From: Blastocatellia bacterium
Lineage (GTDB): Bacteria; Acidobacteriota; Blastocatellia; Pyrinomonadales; Pyrinomonadaceae
NCBI GenBank assembly: GCA_003168335.1
Contig: PMSM01000011.1
Span: 206,590 to 270,589, forward strand
Reading direction: 5' to 3'
Length of the DNA stretch: 64,000 nucleotides
Position numbers and translations under genes: made by a program. Shown here in pieces: positions 26,270-35,348 of this stretch (position 1 is its first letter; each line of letters starts with the position of its first letter). The notes under the pieces are model-generated. The model saw only the letters and a list, made by a program, of their open reading frames with translations, was not told the origin of the DNA and did not search any database.

Positions 26270-26345
26270 GTGCAGGTAGAGAAGAAGCGGTGGGGAATTG
26301 CCAGCCGTACCAACTCCATTGTGGATGCTCGTCTCCTGGCCGTAT
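26270..26345 (-). pseudogene. Decayed fragment of a tryptophanase gene (C-terminal part)
   Basis: On the minus strand this encodes MELVRLAIPHR, matching MDLVRLAIPHR of the intact tryptophanase (33802-35178). Bases 26291-26321 match 33953-33983 at 28 of 31 positions. The reading frame degenerates on both sides, and similarity may continue weakly to about 26385. It is adjacent to the duplicated intergenic segment at 26376-26516, so the two could have been copied together. The 26169-26731 gap holds the operator-like dyad, this fragment and that segment, but no intact gene. Confidence 0.6.
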
Positions 26346-26375
26346 TCGGAAGGGTCTTCGTGCGCCGATCTCGCG

Positions 26376-26516
26376 GGCCAGCGCCCAGACCTTTGATCTG
26401 TCTTGGGGAATTCTGCTGCTGAGGCTGAGCATATTCTCGCAGCCTTGCCCAATCGACAAATGTTTGACCTCCAGATAGCAAGGAAAAACCAGCGTGAGTT
26501 GAGGAACGAATCTTGC
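26376..26516. repeat. Intergenic duplicated segment, copy 2
   Basis: The partner of 709-852 in the same orientation, with the same end points and shared internal blocks. It lacks the palindrome that follows copy 1. It lies 216 bases upstream of the di-heme peroxidase gene, while copy 1 lies 115 bases upstream of the glutamine-rich gene, so a conserved upstream regulatory region or small RNA is conceivable. Confidence 0.6.
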
Positions 26517-26731
26517 CATTATCAAACCACCTTTTCATTCGGGCCGCGGCTTGGGCGCAGCAGAGCGGGCACATGGCGGACAGAATAAGGCCGGCGTCAC
26601 ACAGATGGGAACGCGGCAATTGCCACAGCACGCGCTGATGATGGCCTGGATGAAAAGGATGGAAATCTTTCCGCTGGGCCTGAGTGCCAGATATTTATGG
26701 ACCGGGAGAAATAAGAGGAGAGGAGTCTGCA

Positions 26732-28120
26732 ATGAACGCACAAACCAAACGAACGTTAGCATTGATTGTTGTTCTTGTGCTTCTGGCAACAACGGCGGTC
26801 ACGATCGTTGTTAATGCACAGCAGCAAAAGGTTTCGTCCAGCTACGGCCCGACGAACCAGGATATGACCTTTGAGCAAATCAAGGCGGCGCGCCTGGCCG
26901 TCAAGGCCGAACGGGCGAAAGAGCACATGGATCTCTTGAATAGTCGCTATGTCCTTGCCGCAAAAACGACGTCAGAAGTGACCATGTCGGGCGGCAAACC
27001 CGTACCTGTCGGGCCGACTGCCAAACTCTCAGGGGTAACCTGGGACCAACTGGACAAGATGACACCGGATTCGATTAAGGAGAAGGGGCTCTTTCCCTAT
27101 AAGCCCTTGCCCTTCGCCGACCACGCGGAAGGCGGCATGCTCTTTCCCGCAATGACGCTGAAGTTTCTGCCGAGGCTGACCCGCTTTGACCTGGACTTCG
27201 ACTTGCCCGAGCACGTCCTGCCCGACGTGGCCCCGGCCATCTACCTGACGACGCGGCCCGATCTGGGCGACGTGGCGAAAGGGCGTATCATCACCATTAA
27301 CAATTACTACGAGATCTTCAACGGCATTCTCAATCCCAAGCAGCTTGAGGGCCTGCGCCTTCTCGTCACCCAGTTCCCGCAGCAGCAGTTCAACGCCACT
27401 GAGGACCGGCGGACTGATCGGCCGGACGGCGTACTGGGCGTCACTTGCTTCGACTGCCACGTGAACGGACACACAAACGGGGCTAACCACCTCGTTGGTG
27501 ACATCCGCCCACAGGAGTTCAGACACCGGATCGAAACACCTACGCTGCGTGGCGTGAACATTCAGAGGCTCTTCGGTTCACAGCGGTCGCTGAAGACTGT
27601 GGAAGATTTCACTGAGTTCGAGCAGCGAGCCGCATACTTCGACGGCGACATCAGCATGGCGATCAAGAAAGGAGTCAACGTCCTCGAGCGGGGCTCCCAG
27701 GTCCACTTCATGGCAGAATTCCTGGCCATCCTGGACTTTCCGCCCGCCCCGAAACTGGACATCTATGGAGCGCTGGATCCCGCTAAGGCCAGACCGGCTG
27801 AACTCAGAGGAGAGGCGATTTTCAACGGCAGAGCTCGGTGCGCTTCATGCCATCCCGCTCCCTACTACACCGACAACACCCTGCATGACCTGAAGGCGGA
27901 GCGCTTCTACAAGCAGGAGCTGGTGAACGGGATGATGATGGCCCACGACGGTCTCATCAAGACATTTCCCCTGAGGGGCATCAAGGACTCTCCGCCCTAT
28001 CTGCACGACGGGCGTTGCTTCACCCTTGAGGACACAGTGGAATACTTTAACCTTGTGCAACAACTCCACCTGACCGCTCAGGAAAAAATGGACCTTGTTG
28101 CTTTCCTTCGTTCGTTATGA
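26732..28120 (+). CDS. Di-heme cytochrome c peroxidase/MauG-like protein
   Basis: About 462 residues with a signal peptide (LALIVVLVLLATTAVTIVVNA). Two CxxCH heme-c motifs are present: Cys239-Cys242-His243 (TCFDCH) and Cys370-Cys373-His374 (RCASCH), the spacing of the CcpA/MauG family. Downstream landmarks PLRGIKDSPPYLHDGRCFTLEDTVEYFN are typical of the C-terminal heme domain. It probably reduces hydrogen peroxide, or oxidises a partner, in the periplasm. The ATG at 26732 follows GAGGAGAGGAG and starts the signal peptide; the frame runs 48 bases further upstream without a better site. A terminator-like hairpin follows. Confidence 0.88.
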   Translation: MNAQTKRTLALIVVLVLLATTAVTIVVNAQQQKVSSSYGPTNQDMTFEQIKAARLAVKAERAKEHMDLLNSRYVLAAKTTSEVTMSGGKPVPVGPTAKLSGVTWDQLDKMTPDSIKEKGLFPYKPLPFADHAEGGMLFPAMTLKFLPRLTRFDLDFDLPEHVLPDVAPAIYLTTRPDLGDVAKGRIITINNYYEIFNGILNPKQLEGLRLLVTQFPQQQFNATEDRRTDRPDGVLGVTCFDCHVNGHTNGANHLVGDIRPQEFRHRIETPTLRGVNIQRLFGSQRSLKTVEDFTEFEQRAAYFDGDISMAIKKGVNVLERGSQVHFMAEFLAILDFPPAPKLDIYGALDPAKARPAELRGEAIFNGRARCASCHPAPYYTDNTLHDLKAERFYKQELVNGMMMAHDGLIKTFPLRGIKDSPPYLHDGRCFTLEDTVEYFNLVQQLHLTAQEKMDLVAFLRSL

Positions 28121-28137
28121 GGTGTGCTTCAACCGCG

Positions 28138-28169
28138 GATGAGAGGGGCGCCCCGGCGTCCCTCTCATC
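28138..28169 (+). terminator. Hairpin after the di-heme peroxidase gene
   Basis: GATGAGAGGG and CCCTCTCATC form a perfect ten-pair stem with a 12-base loop, 17 bases after the stop at 28120. Only two T follow, so it is a weak intrinsic terminator or an mRNA-stabilising hairpin. Confidence 0.6.
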
Positions 28170-28393
28170 TTGAGCGCAACATAATGAAGAACTTCGCCGC
28201 AGGTTCAGTCTTGGTTTTCAAGCGCTGCACGTGAAACGGTCTTTTGGCGTGGGTGGACGATCAGAGGATTATTGCAGAGCGAGGGAGAAAAGTAGAGCGC
28301 GAAAAACGTGCCTCTTCTTTGAATGCTGTTGAATGCAGCATTGAGGCAAACTAACTAATGACGATGTTAAAATCGTAAACTGGAGGAGTTGCT

Positions 28394-28786
28394 ATGAAAG
28401 GTTATGTGCAAGACATCGAGGGTCTCGCCATCAAGAATGAAGAATTTCGCCGGGTGCTTTACACGGCTGGGAACTGTCAGCTCGTTGTCATGGCGTTGAA
28501 GCCCACGGAGGAGATCGGGATGGAAGTCCACAAGCTCGACCAGTTCCTTCGCGTGGAGGAGGGGACCGGTGAGGCGGTTCTCGATGGCGTTCGGACGGCG
28601 ATCAGCGCGGGCTTCGCGGTAGTTGTCCCGGCTGGGACGAATCACAACATCATCAATACCGGCAGTGTTCCAATGAAGCTCTATACGCTCTATGCGCCCC
28701 CGAATCATCGGGACGGCGTCGTCCACCATACCCGCGCCGAAGCGGAAGCAGACAACGAGCACTTCGACGGTAAAACGACGGAATAG
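28394..28786 (+). CDS. Cupin-domain protein, paralogue A
   Basis: A 130-residue small cupin. The beta-barrel metal positions read EVHKLDQFL (with His and Asp-Gln in place of the usual H-x-H) and [10 protein letters not shown] (His). Landmarks [19 protein letters not shown] occur in a widespread family of stand-alone cupins with unclear chemistry. A second copy lies at 36866-37240 with matching blocks throughout (EVHEVVDQVL, PAGTEHDFIN, YSPPEHPDGVVHATKADA). GGAGGAG upstream gives the ATG at 28394. The next gene starts 11 bases after the stop, so they form a pair with the chloroperoxidase-like hydrolase. Confidence 0.85.
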   Translation: MKGYVQDIEGLAIKNEEFRRVLYTAGNCQLVVMALKPTEEIGMEVHKLDQFLRVEEGTGEAVLDGVRTAISAGFAVVVPAGTNHNIINTGSVPMKLYTLYAPPNHRDGVVHHTRAEAEADNEHFDGKTTE

Positions 28787-28797
28787 AGAGGCAAACA

Positions 28798-29622
28798 ATG
28801 AGCACGATTACGACGAAAGATGGCACGCAGATCTATTACAAGGACTGGGGCACAGGACAGCCTGTGGTGTTCAGTCACGGCTGGCCCCTCAGTGCGGATA
28901 GCTGGGAGGCTCAGATGATGTTCCTCGCCTCCAACGGCTATCGCTGCATTGCCCATGACCGTCGCGGCCATGGCCGGTCGAGCCAGCCCTGGACTGGCAA
29001 CGAGATGGACACCTTTGCCGACGACCTCTCGGAGCTCATCGAAACGCTCGACCTGAAGAGGGCCGTCCTGATCGGCTTCTCCATGGGCGGCGGCGAAGTT
29101 GCCCGCTATATCGGCCGTCATGGCACGAAACGCTTGGCCAAGGCCGCCCTGATCTCCGCCGTCCCACCGCTGATGCTGAAAACGGCCGCTAATCCCGGCG
29201 GCTTACCGATTGAGAAATTCGACGAGATACGCCACGGCTCCATCGCCGACCGCTCGCAGCTCTACAAGGATCTCGCCGGCGGCCCGTTCTTCGGGGCCAA
29301 CCGGCCCGGCGCCAAGGTCTCGCAGGGCATGATCGACTCGTTCTGGCTCCAGGGGATGCAGGCCGGTCGAAAGAACACCTTCGACTGCATCAAGGCGTTC
29401 TCCGAGACGGATTTCACCGAAGACCTTAAGAAGTTCGACGTGCCGACGCTGATCCTTCACGGCGACGACGACCAAATCGTGCCGATCGGCACCGCGGCAG
29501 TCCGCTCAGCGAAGCTTGTCAAGAACGCGACCTTGAAGATCTACGCGGGCGCGCCCCACGGCCTCCCGGTCACGCACCAAGACCAGCTCAACTCCGACCT
29601 GCTGGCATTCCTTAAGACCTGA
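28798..29622 (+). CDS. Alpha/beta hydrolase, non-heme chloroperoxidase-like
   Basis: A 274-residue alpha/beta hydrolase. The nucleophile is Ser95 in [17 protein letters not shown], the oxyanion region is [12 protein letters not shown], and the acid and base are in [10 protein letters not shown] and APHGLPVTH. This is the cofactor-free haloperoxidase/perhydrolase group. In vitro haloperoxidase activity reflects perhydrolysis; the natural substrate is usually an ester or lactone. The gene follows a cupin by 11 bases with GAGAGGC upstream. GC content and codon use are higher than in the neighbours, which may mean recent transfer. Confidence 0.9.
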   Translation: MSTITTKDGTQIYYKDWGTGQPVVFSHGWPLSADSWEAQMMFLASNGYRCIAHDRRGHGRSSQPWTGNEMDTFADDLSELIETLDLKRAVLIGFSMGGGEVARYIGRHGTKRLAKAALISAVPPLMLKTAANPGGLPIEKFDEIRHGSIADRSQLYKDLAGGPFFGANRPGAKVSQGMIDSFWLQGMQAGRKNTFDCIKAFSETDFTEDLKKFDVPTLILHGDDDQIVPIGTAAVRSAKLVKNATLKIYAGAPHGLPVTHQDQLNSDLLAFLKT

Positions 29623-29668
29623 GGTCGCTTTGCCGGCGCCTCCTGGCTGCTGGCGGCGGTACTGTTCG

Positions 29669-29722
29669 TTGTAACGCAAGCTGTTAGTTTGCGGCGCGAG
29701 CTGACGATTGCTCGCGTTACAA
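29669..29722. repeat. REP-like inverted repeat
   Basis: TTGTAACGCAAGC at 29669 and GCTCGCGTTACAA at 29710 are complementary at 12 of 13 positions. Between them are two smaller palindromes (CGCAAGC..GTTTGCG and CGCGAGC...GCTCGCG). The doublet structure resembles REP/REPIN elements, as at 62231-62309. Confidence 0.6.
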
Positions 29723-29792
29723 AACTAAAATACAACAGCACTTCCTGGGAGCTAGGCCCTGAGGAAAGAGACATGCGAGAATACGCAAAGGT

Positions 29793-30218
29793 ATGGATGC
29801 AACGGAAGAATTAACGGAACTGAGCTTCGGCATTGCTTCGATGGACCGGGATCATGCGGGCCAACTTGGCCTGCTCAATGATCTTAAAGCTGCCGTTCGG
29901 AGCGGGGTTCCCGACAGTTTGGTCGACACGCTACTCGCTGAGTTGGTGACACACACAAATCTCCACTTTCTCTCCGAACAGCTCGCTATGAAGCTGCATG
30001 CCTACGAAGCCTCTGAGTCCCATTTCCTGGAGCACCAACGGTTGCTTCGTGAGGTGCAAAACCTGAAGCGTAGCCTCGCGGCAGGAACGGCGACCGACAA
30101 GCAGAGTCTGATTGAGGCTCTGCACAGTTGGCTGGTTGTCCACATTCAAACTGCTGACAAAACGCTGGCAGAATACCTGAGCACGCGGGCCGCCCAGCAG
30201 GCACGGGAAGAGCGTTAG
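29793..30218 (+). CDS. Bacteriohemerythrin-like protein
   Basis: A 141-residue four-helix-bundle protein. Iron-ligand motifs are present in order: MDRDHAGQL (first His), HTNLHFLSEQL (His and Glu), SHFLEHQRLL (two His) and WLVVHIQTADKTLAEYL (His and Asp). This is the H..HxxxE..HxxxH..HxxxxD pattern of the non-heme di-iron O2-binding hemerythrin family. Bacterial members carry or sense oxygen, or handle NO. No signal peptide, so cytoplasmic. It stands alone between repeat-like intergenic sequences. Confidence 0.87.
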   Translation: MDATEELTELSFGIASMDRDHAGQLGLLNDLKAAVRSGVPDSLVDTLLAELVTHTNLHFLSEQLAMKLHAYEASESHFLEHQRLLREVQNLKRSLAAGTATDKQSLIEALHSWLVVHIQTADKTLAEYLSTRAAQQAREER

Positions 30219-30244
30219 CTGCGGGCAATCCTTCAAAAGATGGA

Positions 30245-30384
30245 CTAGCAGGTTGCTGAAAAACTCACAACCAACCACAAAGTCACAAAGACACGAAGAA
30301 GGGTTTGTCAATAAACCAAGCAACCCCGCCCTTTCGAAATCTTGGTGTCTTTGTGGTGAGATCCCTTTTTCCGCAGCCTACTAG
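30245..30384. repeat. MITE-like element of about 140 bases
   Basis: CTAGCAGGTTGCTGAAAAA at 30245 and TTTTTCCGCAGCCTACTAG at 30366 are imperfect terminal inverted repeats. Inside, ACAAAGTCACAAAGACAC and GGTGTCTTTGTGGT form a second inverted pair. No coding content. The CTAG ends suggest insertion-sequence origin. Confidence 0.6.
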
Positions 30385-30434
30385 CGGACGAGGTCGCGTT
30401 GAGTCGCTTCCCCCGGAGTCTGCTCGCTCGATAG

Positions 30435-32204
30435 CTACACGCTCACGTCCCGAGAGCCGATCCTCCGCAAACCGTCGCGGAGTTTCTGGTGGCTCTGCAA
30501 GAGTCTCACATATCGCAATTCATCAGAGCCTGTTTTAGCTCGGACAATTTGCCTGACAGCGCTCTTTTCCTCTCTTGACCAGCGCGATAGATCTGGAATC
30601 GTTGCCAGCACCAACGCGAGATCAGAGAAGGCGCGATGCTCTGACGCACTCAAGCCTGTTGGCTTAACTCCAAGTGCGTGTGCGACTGAGGTGACGAGCG
30701 CCTGGCGGCCCTCTCGTTCGCCGCCGCCGAACTGCTGGACCAGGCTGCGCTGAACGGCGAGCCCGATGTTCGGCACGCGGAAATTGTCCCACTCACCGGG
30801 ATGCGGAGCTGAGGGCGCTTCGTAGAGAAGGTGCCCCGCGGCCAGTCGACGCAGAATGCGCGCAGAAGTGCGATAGCCCGGGTGGTCGGCGAGTTTGCGT
30901 TCTTCCCGCGCGACCATGTGGGCTATCCGCGGTTGGACCGGGCGGAAGCCGAGCTTTCGATAGAACCAGAAAGCGCCGGCCTCGATACCCTCTTCGTTGT
31001 GGCTGCCGAGCTGGTAGGGCTCGACTGAAAATACTGAGACATGGAGGTACTGCCGCAGGACGCGCAGCAGGCGCGCGTAGATCCACGCCGACTCGCCATC
31101 GCGGAAGGTGTAGAAGAGATTAATGCCAACCTCGGTGCGTTCAAAGAGCGCGAGGGATTCAGCGTAACCTGCCGGCACGCCGTTCTTGAGGATCATCACG
31201 GCATGATAGCCGAGTAACGGCAGACGGCGGCCTGGCGGGCAACCCCAGATAACGAATTCGACGCCGCGACCCGCAGCCGCGCGCACGACGTGCCGCGGGT
31301 CGCCGTAGGTGAAACCATGAAGCTCGCGATAACGCACGGTCATCATGTCGCGGCCCAGGCGCACAAGTTTCTCGCCGTCGGCGTGGGAAAGTTTCTTGAG
31401 CGGGAGCGGCAAACGATCCTCCAACTCCCGTTCGAGTGAAACTTCGCTGCGCCTGATAAGTGGGCCGTCATGAAAGAAGGTGCCGTTCACTCGAACCCGC
31501 ATCTTCGTGCGCGTCGCCGGCGAGTTGCCGAGTTTCCAATGAATCCAGAGCCCGAGCGAATCGAAGAGAGTGGCTTTCGCTCTTTCGTCGATCGAGAGTT
31601 GTTCGAACTGGCGCAGCAGCCACGCCAGGTCCGTCTCCCCCGTCTCATTGCGCCTCTTGGCAGCGCGAATCCAGGCAAGATACGGAACCGGGTAAACAAC
31701 GTAAGCTCCGTCCTCGAACAGCGGCAGAAAACTTTTCAAGACAGAGACGAGCTGTTCTTCGCCTTCGTAACCTTCCCAGTCAATTTTCACCCGCGACGGG
31801 TAACGCGCCGCCAGATATCGCGCGATGTCATAGCCCCAGATTGCTGAGAATGCTGTGCCCGCGATGCCTGACACTGCCGGGTTGGCAAAGGCCGAGACGT
31901 CTGCGCCCGAGGCGCGCAGGCGGGTGACACGTTGGTGGAAAGAAGCGAGAAGTTCTTCGCTGCTTCGCCGCATTGCAGGGGTGTGTGGGTAGGCGCGCAG
32001 GAAAAGCAGGAGCTCGTGAAAACGAATCAACGAAGCGGCATCGGGAAAACGGCGCCGGCCGAGTTGGGCCAGGAGCTTTTGCGCGCGCAGGCTGTCGCCC
32101 GGCTCGAAGCGGCGCATGAGTCCCGCGAGGCGATCAAGCGCAGTGGCAAGTGCAGAGTCAAGGGTAGCGTCAAGGGTGTTGGCCGGCACGGTCTCTCCAG
32201 ACAT
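30435..32204 (-). CDS. Hypothetical protein with GNAT-like C-terminal region
   Basis: A 589-residue protein that I do not recognise as a named family. The N-terminal 150 residues are helical (SLIRFHELLLFLRAYPHTPAMRRSSEELL). The middle part contains ELHGFTYGDPRHVVRAAAGRGVEFVIWG. The region from about 350 to 480 has the look of a GNAT acetyltransferase, with a beta-strand GYHAVMILKNGVPAGYAE and a helix GAFWFYRKLGFRPV, the typical C-terminal GNAT motif. A role in transferring an acyl group to an amine is a guess. No signal or membrane segment. No strong ribosome-binding site was found before the start used. Confidence 0.6.
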   Translation of the reverse strand: MSGETVPANTLDATLDSALATALDRLAGLMRRFEPGDSLRAQKLLAQLGRRRFPDAASLIRFHELLLFLRAYPHTPAMRRSSEELLASFHQRVTRLRASGADVSAFANPAVSGIAGTAFSAIWGYDIARYLAARYPSRVKIDWEGYEGEEQLVSVLKSFLPLFEDGAYVVYPVPYLAWIRAAKRRNETGETDLAWLLRQFEQLSIDERAKATLFDSLGLWIHWKLGNSPATRTKMRVRVNGTFFHDGPLIRRSEVSLERELEDRLPLPLKKLSHADGEKLVRLGRDMMTVRYRELHGFTYGDPRHVVRAAAGRGVEFVIWGCPPGRRLPLLGYHAVMILKNGVPAGYAESLALFERTEVGINLFYTFRDGESAWIYARLLRVLRQYLHVSVFSVEPYQLGSHNEEGIEAGAFWFYRKLGFRPVQPRIAHMVAREERKLADHPGYRTSARILRRLAAGHLLYEAPSAPHPGEWDNFRVPNIGLAVQRSLVQQFGGGEREGRQALVTSVAHALGVKPTGLSASEHRAFSDLALVLATIPDLSRWSREEKSAVRQIVRAKTGSDELRYVRLLQSHQKLRDGLRRIGSRDVSV

Positions 32205-32263
32205 TCTGTTTCGGATCCGCCGCGAAGTTTCTACCGCTACGACCGCTGCGGAGTCAACTCATT

Positions 32264-32460
32264 CAGCCGCGGAGCGGCAAAAGTTCTGTAGCCCATGGCA
32301 TAAGCCATGGGATCACGGAATCGAAATAACCGACAAGCCCCGGAGGGGCGACACATTCATTCTTGACCGATGTCTTGCCACGCTGAGGTCTCTTTGGTCG
32401 GTTGCGACTCTACCCACGGCTGGCGCCTTGGGCTACAGATCTTCCGCCGCTCCGCGGCTG
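32264..32460. repeat. Palindromic intergenic element
   Basis: An imperfect 32-base inverted repeat (32264-32295 and 32429-32460, 29 matching), with inner palindromes CCCATGGCATAAGCCATGGG at 32292 and GCCCCGGAGGGGC at 32337. It is REP/MITE-like and lies between two convergent-looking minus-strand genes. No coding content. Confidence 0.6.
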
Positions 32461-32471
32461 CGAATCAGCAA

Positions 32472-33776
32472 TCAAATCTGCTCAAGTGCGGTTTGCAAGT
32501 CGTTGATGATGTCGTGCCAGTCCTCCAGGCCAAGTGAAAGTCGGATGCCCCCGGGCTCCAGACCGCGGGCGTGCTTCACCTCCGGCGGTAACGCCGAGCT
32601 GGTCATTGAATAAGGCTCTTCGATTAGCGTGCGGATCTGCCCGAGGCTCACAGCCAAGGTAACACTGTAGGCATGATTGGCGATGTAATCCATGAAACGA
32701 TCAGCTGCTTCGGTGGCCGCCTTCTCCTCACCCTTCAGCACAAAATAGACCATGCTCCCGGGAGCAAATTTGCCGTCATAACTTGTCATCTGCCGGCGAG
32801 CGAGCTCGTGCTGCGGAAATGTCTCCAGTCCCGGATAGTGAACAGAGGCAACCTTCGGATGGTGCTCGAGGAACTGCGCCACCTTGTGCGCACATTTCTG
32901 CTGGTTCACCATGCGCGTGGCCAGCGTAGGTAGTCCGTAGACGAGAATTGACCAGGCGCTCTTGGACGCGAGCACGCCGCCAAAGTCTTTGCGATACATC
33001 AAGAGCGGCGCGTGAAACTTGAGTGGTCCAATCACAGCACCGCCCATATCCGTCCCAAAGCCACCGATGTCTTTTGTCAGGCTGTGGGCCACGAGATCGG
33101 CCCCGAGTGCCAAAGGCCGCTGGCAGTAAGGCGTGGCGAAAGTGTTATCGACGATCATCAGGAGCCGATCTTTTTCTTTCACGCCGGGTCTGACTTCGTC
33201 CATCCAACGCCGGACCAGTGCAATGTCAATCAGATCGAGCGTGGGATTCACCGGCGTCTCAAAATAAACGACGCGGGTGCGATCTGTGATCGCCTCCTTG
33301 AAGTTGTGCTCATCTCTCAGGTCAGCAAATTTCGTGGTGATGCCGAACCGAGGCAGCCAGTTTGTTACCAGGCTGTAAGTGCAACCGTAAAGAGTGTGGT
33401 GCGCGACAATCTCTGTGTCCGCTTTGCAGGTGATACCGAGGGCCGCGCTGATGGCCGCCATTCCCGTCGCAAATGTAACCGCGGTCTCGCCACCCTCGGC
33501 AGAGGCCAGATGTTCTTCCAGCATCCCGCGCGCCGGTTCGTCCAAACGGTCATAGATGTAAATCGGGATGTGCCCTTTGACGTCAGCCTCGTCTGAAGCA
33601 AACTCGACAAAGCCCTGCGCGCCTCGGTGCACCGAGCCCAGCCGGTACGCGGCCGATGCCGAAATTGGCGGAACCAGGTGATGATCAAAGTCCCAATGCT
33701 TGCTTTCGTGATTCCCGTGAATCAGGTGAGTGCGAATGCTATAGCTCTCTTTCTTTGAGCGATGCTGCTTTTTCAT
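32472..33776 (-). CDS. Cys/Met-metabolism PLP-dependent lyase
   Basis: A 434-residue enzyme of the cystathionine gamma-synthase/lyase and methionine gamma-lyase family. It has YDRLDEPARGMLEEHLASAEG, the FATGMAAISAAL turn, VYFETPVNPTL, IVDNTFATPYCQRPL and the PLP Lys in HSLTKDIGGFGTD. A long C-terminal region carries VSLGQIRTLIEEP. The exact reaction is uncertain: gamma-elimination of methionine or cystathionine is equally possible. It starts 25 bases after tryptophanase with AGAGGTG, so the two PLP lyases share an operon and may serve amino-acid breakdown to keto acid, ammonia and thiol or indole. Confidence 0.87.
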   Translation of the reverse strand: MKKQHRSKKESYSIRTHLIHGNHESKHWDFDHHLVPPISASAAYRLGSVHRGAQGFVEFASDEADVKGHIPIYIYDRLDEPARGMLEEHLASAEGGETAVTFATGMAAISAALGITCKADTEIVAHHTLYGCTYSLVTNWLPRFGITTKFADLRDEHNFKEAITDRTRVVYFETPVNPTLDLIDIALVRRWMDEVRPGVKEKDRLLMIVDNTFATPYCQRPLALGADLVAHSLTKDIGGFGTDMGGAVIGPLKFHAPLLMYRKDFGGVLASKSAWSILVYGLPTLATRMVNQQKCAHKVAQFLEHHPKVASVHYPGLETFPQHELARRQMTSYDGKFAPGSMVYFVLKGEEKAATEAADRFMDYIANHAYSVTLAVSLGQIRTLIEEPYSMTSSALPPEVKHARGLEPGGIRLSLGLEDWHDIINDLQTALEQI

Positions 33777-33801
33777 GTCAGTGCACCTCTTTTAACGTCA
33801 A

Positions 33802-35178
33802 TCAGTTCTTTAACGGCTCAAATCGCGCGGTGAAGTGCCGCAGAAATTTCGGTTGACTGATGATTCGATAACCGACTATCGATTCTCGTCGCTCGTAGAC
33901 CTGAAGGATCGCTTCTACGACATAGTCAATGTGGCTCTGCGTATAGACGCGATGGGGAATTGCCAGACGCACCAAGTCCATTGCGGAGGGCATTTCCTCT
34001 CCGCTTTCCGAATGCTCCGCGTGCATCACTGTGCCGATCTCACAGGAACGAATGCCGGCCTCGCGGTAAAGCTCAACGGCGAGCGCCTGACCCGGATACC
34101 GGAGCGGCGCTATATGCGGCAGCATTGCTCGCGCATCGATGTAGATTGCGTGACCCCCCGGCGGTTGCACGATCGGCACGCCGGCGCGCGCGATGTGCTC
34201 GCCGAGATAGCGAATTGAGGCGAAGCGATACTGCAGATAGTCCTCGTGCAGAACCTCTTCGAGACCGACAGCGATGGCCTCGAGATCACGCCCGGCCAGA
34301 CCGCCATAGGTAGGAAAGCCCTCGGTCAGGATCAGCAGGTCTTTCTCCTGCTGGGCCAACTGGTCATCGTTTGTGCAGAGGAAGCCGCCGATGTTCGCCA
34401 GCCCGTCCTTCTTCGCGGACATCGTGCAACCGTCAGCAAGAGCGAACATCTCACGCGCGATCTCCTTCACGGATTTGTCCGCGTACCCGGCTTCGCGCAG
34501 CTTGATGAAGTAAGCGTTCTCGGCAAAACGACAGGCGTCCAAATAAAGCGGAATCCCATAACGAGCGCAGATCGCTTTCGCTTCGCGGATGTTCGCCATC
34601 GAGACAGGCTGACCGCCGCCGGAATTGTTCGTCACCGTGACCATAACCAGAGGAATGCTCTCAGGGCCTACTCGCTTGATTAACTGTTCGAGCGCGCCGG
34701 TGTCCATGTTTCCTTTGAACGGATGATTCACGGCAGGTTGATAGAATTCCGGAATCGGCAAATCAACCGCTTCAGCCCCGAGGTATTCGACGTTGGCTCG
34801 CGTCGTATCGAAGTGAGTGTTATTCGGAACGACGCTTCCTTTGCTGCACATGACCGAGAAGAGGATGCGCTCTGCCGCCCGTCCCTGATGCATTGGAATC
34901 ACCTGCTGGAAACCAAAGATGTCGCGCACGACTTCTTCAAAACGATAGAAGCTCTTGCTGCCGGCATAGGACTCGTCGCCGCGCATCAACGCCGACCATT
35001 GGTCCGCGCTCATCGCTGCCGTGCCGCTATCGGTGAGCAAATCAATGATGACGTTTTCTGCTTTGAGCTTGAACAGGTTATACGCCGCGTCTTTAAGATA
35101 GCCTTCGCGCTCGGCGCGCGTGGTCATCTTGATGGGTTCGACTACCTTGACTCTAAAAGGTTCAATTATCGTCTTCAT
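33802..35178 (-). CDS. tnaA: Tryptophanase (beta-eliminating lyase)
   Basis: A 458-residue fold-type I PLP enzyme. The PLP Lys is in MSAKKDGLANIGGFL, with NSGGGQPVSMANIR and FAENAYFIKLREAGY as family landmarks. Tryptophanase and tyrosine phenol-lyase are homologues; here the position where phenol-lyase has Arg (SMERG) reads SCEIG, as in tryptophanase (VEIGS), and FAENAYFIK also favours tryptophanase. The reaction is L-Trp to indole, pyruvate and ammonia. A broken copy of the C-terminal part lies at 26270-26345. No TnaC-type leader peptide was found upstream. Confidence 0.85.
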   Translation of the reverse strand: MKTIIEPFRVKVVEPIKMTTRAEREGYLKDAAYNLFKLKAENVIIDLLTDSGTAAMSADQWSALMRGDESYAGSKSFYRFEEVVRDIFGFQQVIPMHQGRAAERILFSVMCSKGSVVPNNTHFDTTRANVEYLGAEAVDLPIPEFYQPAVNHPFKGNMDTGALEQLIKRVGPESIPLVMVTVTNNSGGGQPVSMANIREAKAICARYGIPLYLDACRFAENAYFIKLREAGYADKSVKEIAREMFALADGCTMSAKKDGLANIGGFLCTNDDQLAQQEKDLLILTEGFPTYGGLAGRDLEAIAVGLEEVLHEDYLQYRFASIRYLGEHIARAGVPIVQPPGGHAIYIDARAMLPHIAPLRYPGQALAVELYREAGIRSCEIGTVMHAEHSESGEEMPSAMDLVRLAIPHRVYTQSHIDYVVEAILQVYERRESIVGYRIISQPKFLRHFTARFEPLKN

Positions 35179-35348
35179 GATTCATCAACTCCCCGGACAG
35201 GCTTTCGTAAAGTCTTCACCATTTCTTTGCGGTAACCGTCACGACCTGGGATGTTGCCGCGATCTGGTTCACCTAACCTCGCAGGGTAAGGTTGCCGGCG
35301 CATTCGCCAACTCTTCGTCCGTTTCCGGCCAGAAACCAGGACTTCGGT

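Noticed and set aside
26218..26631. A 137-residue open frame on the minus strand over the arsM upstream region
   Set aside because: It contains the tryptophanase-like peptide only as a frame remnant and merges it with unrelated sequence; no signal for translation.
33802..35178. Tyrosine phenol-lyase
   Set aside because: The region that has SMERG in phenol-lyases reads SCEIG here, as in tryptophanases, and FAENAYFIK also matches tryptophanase.
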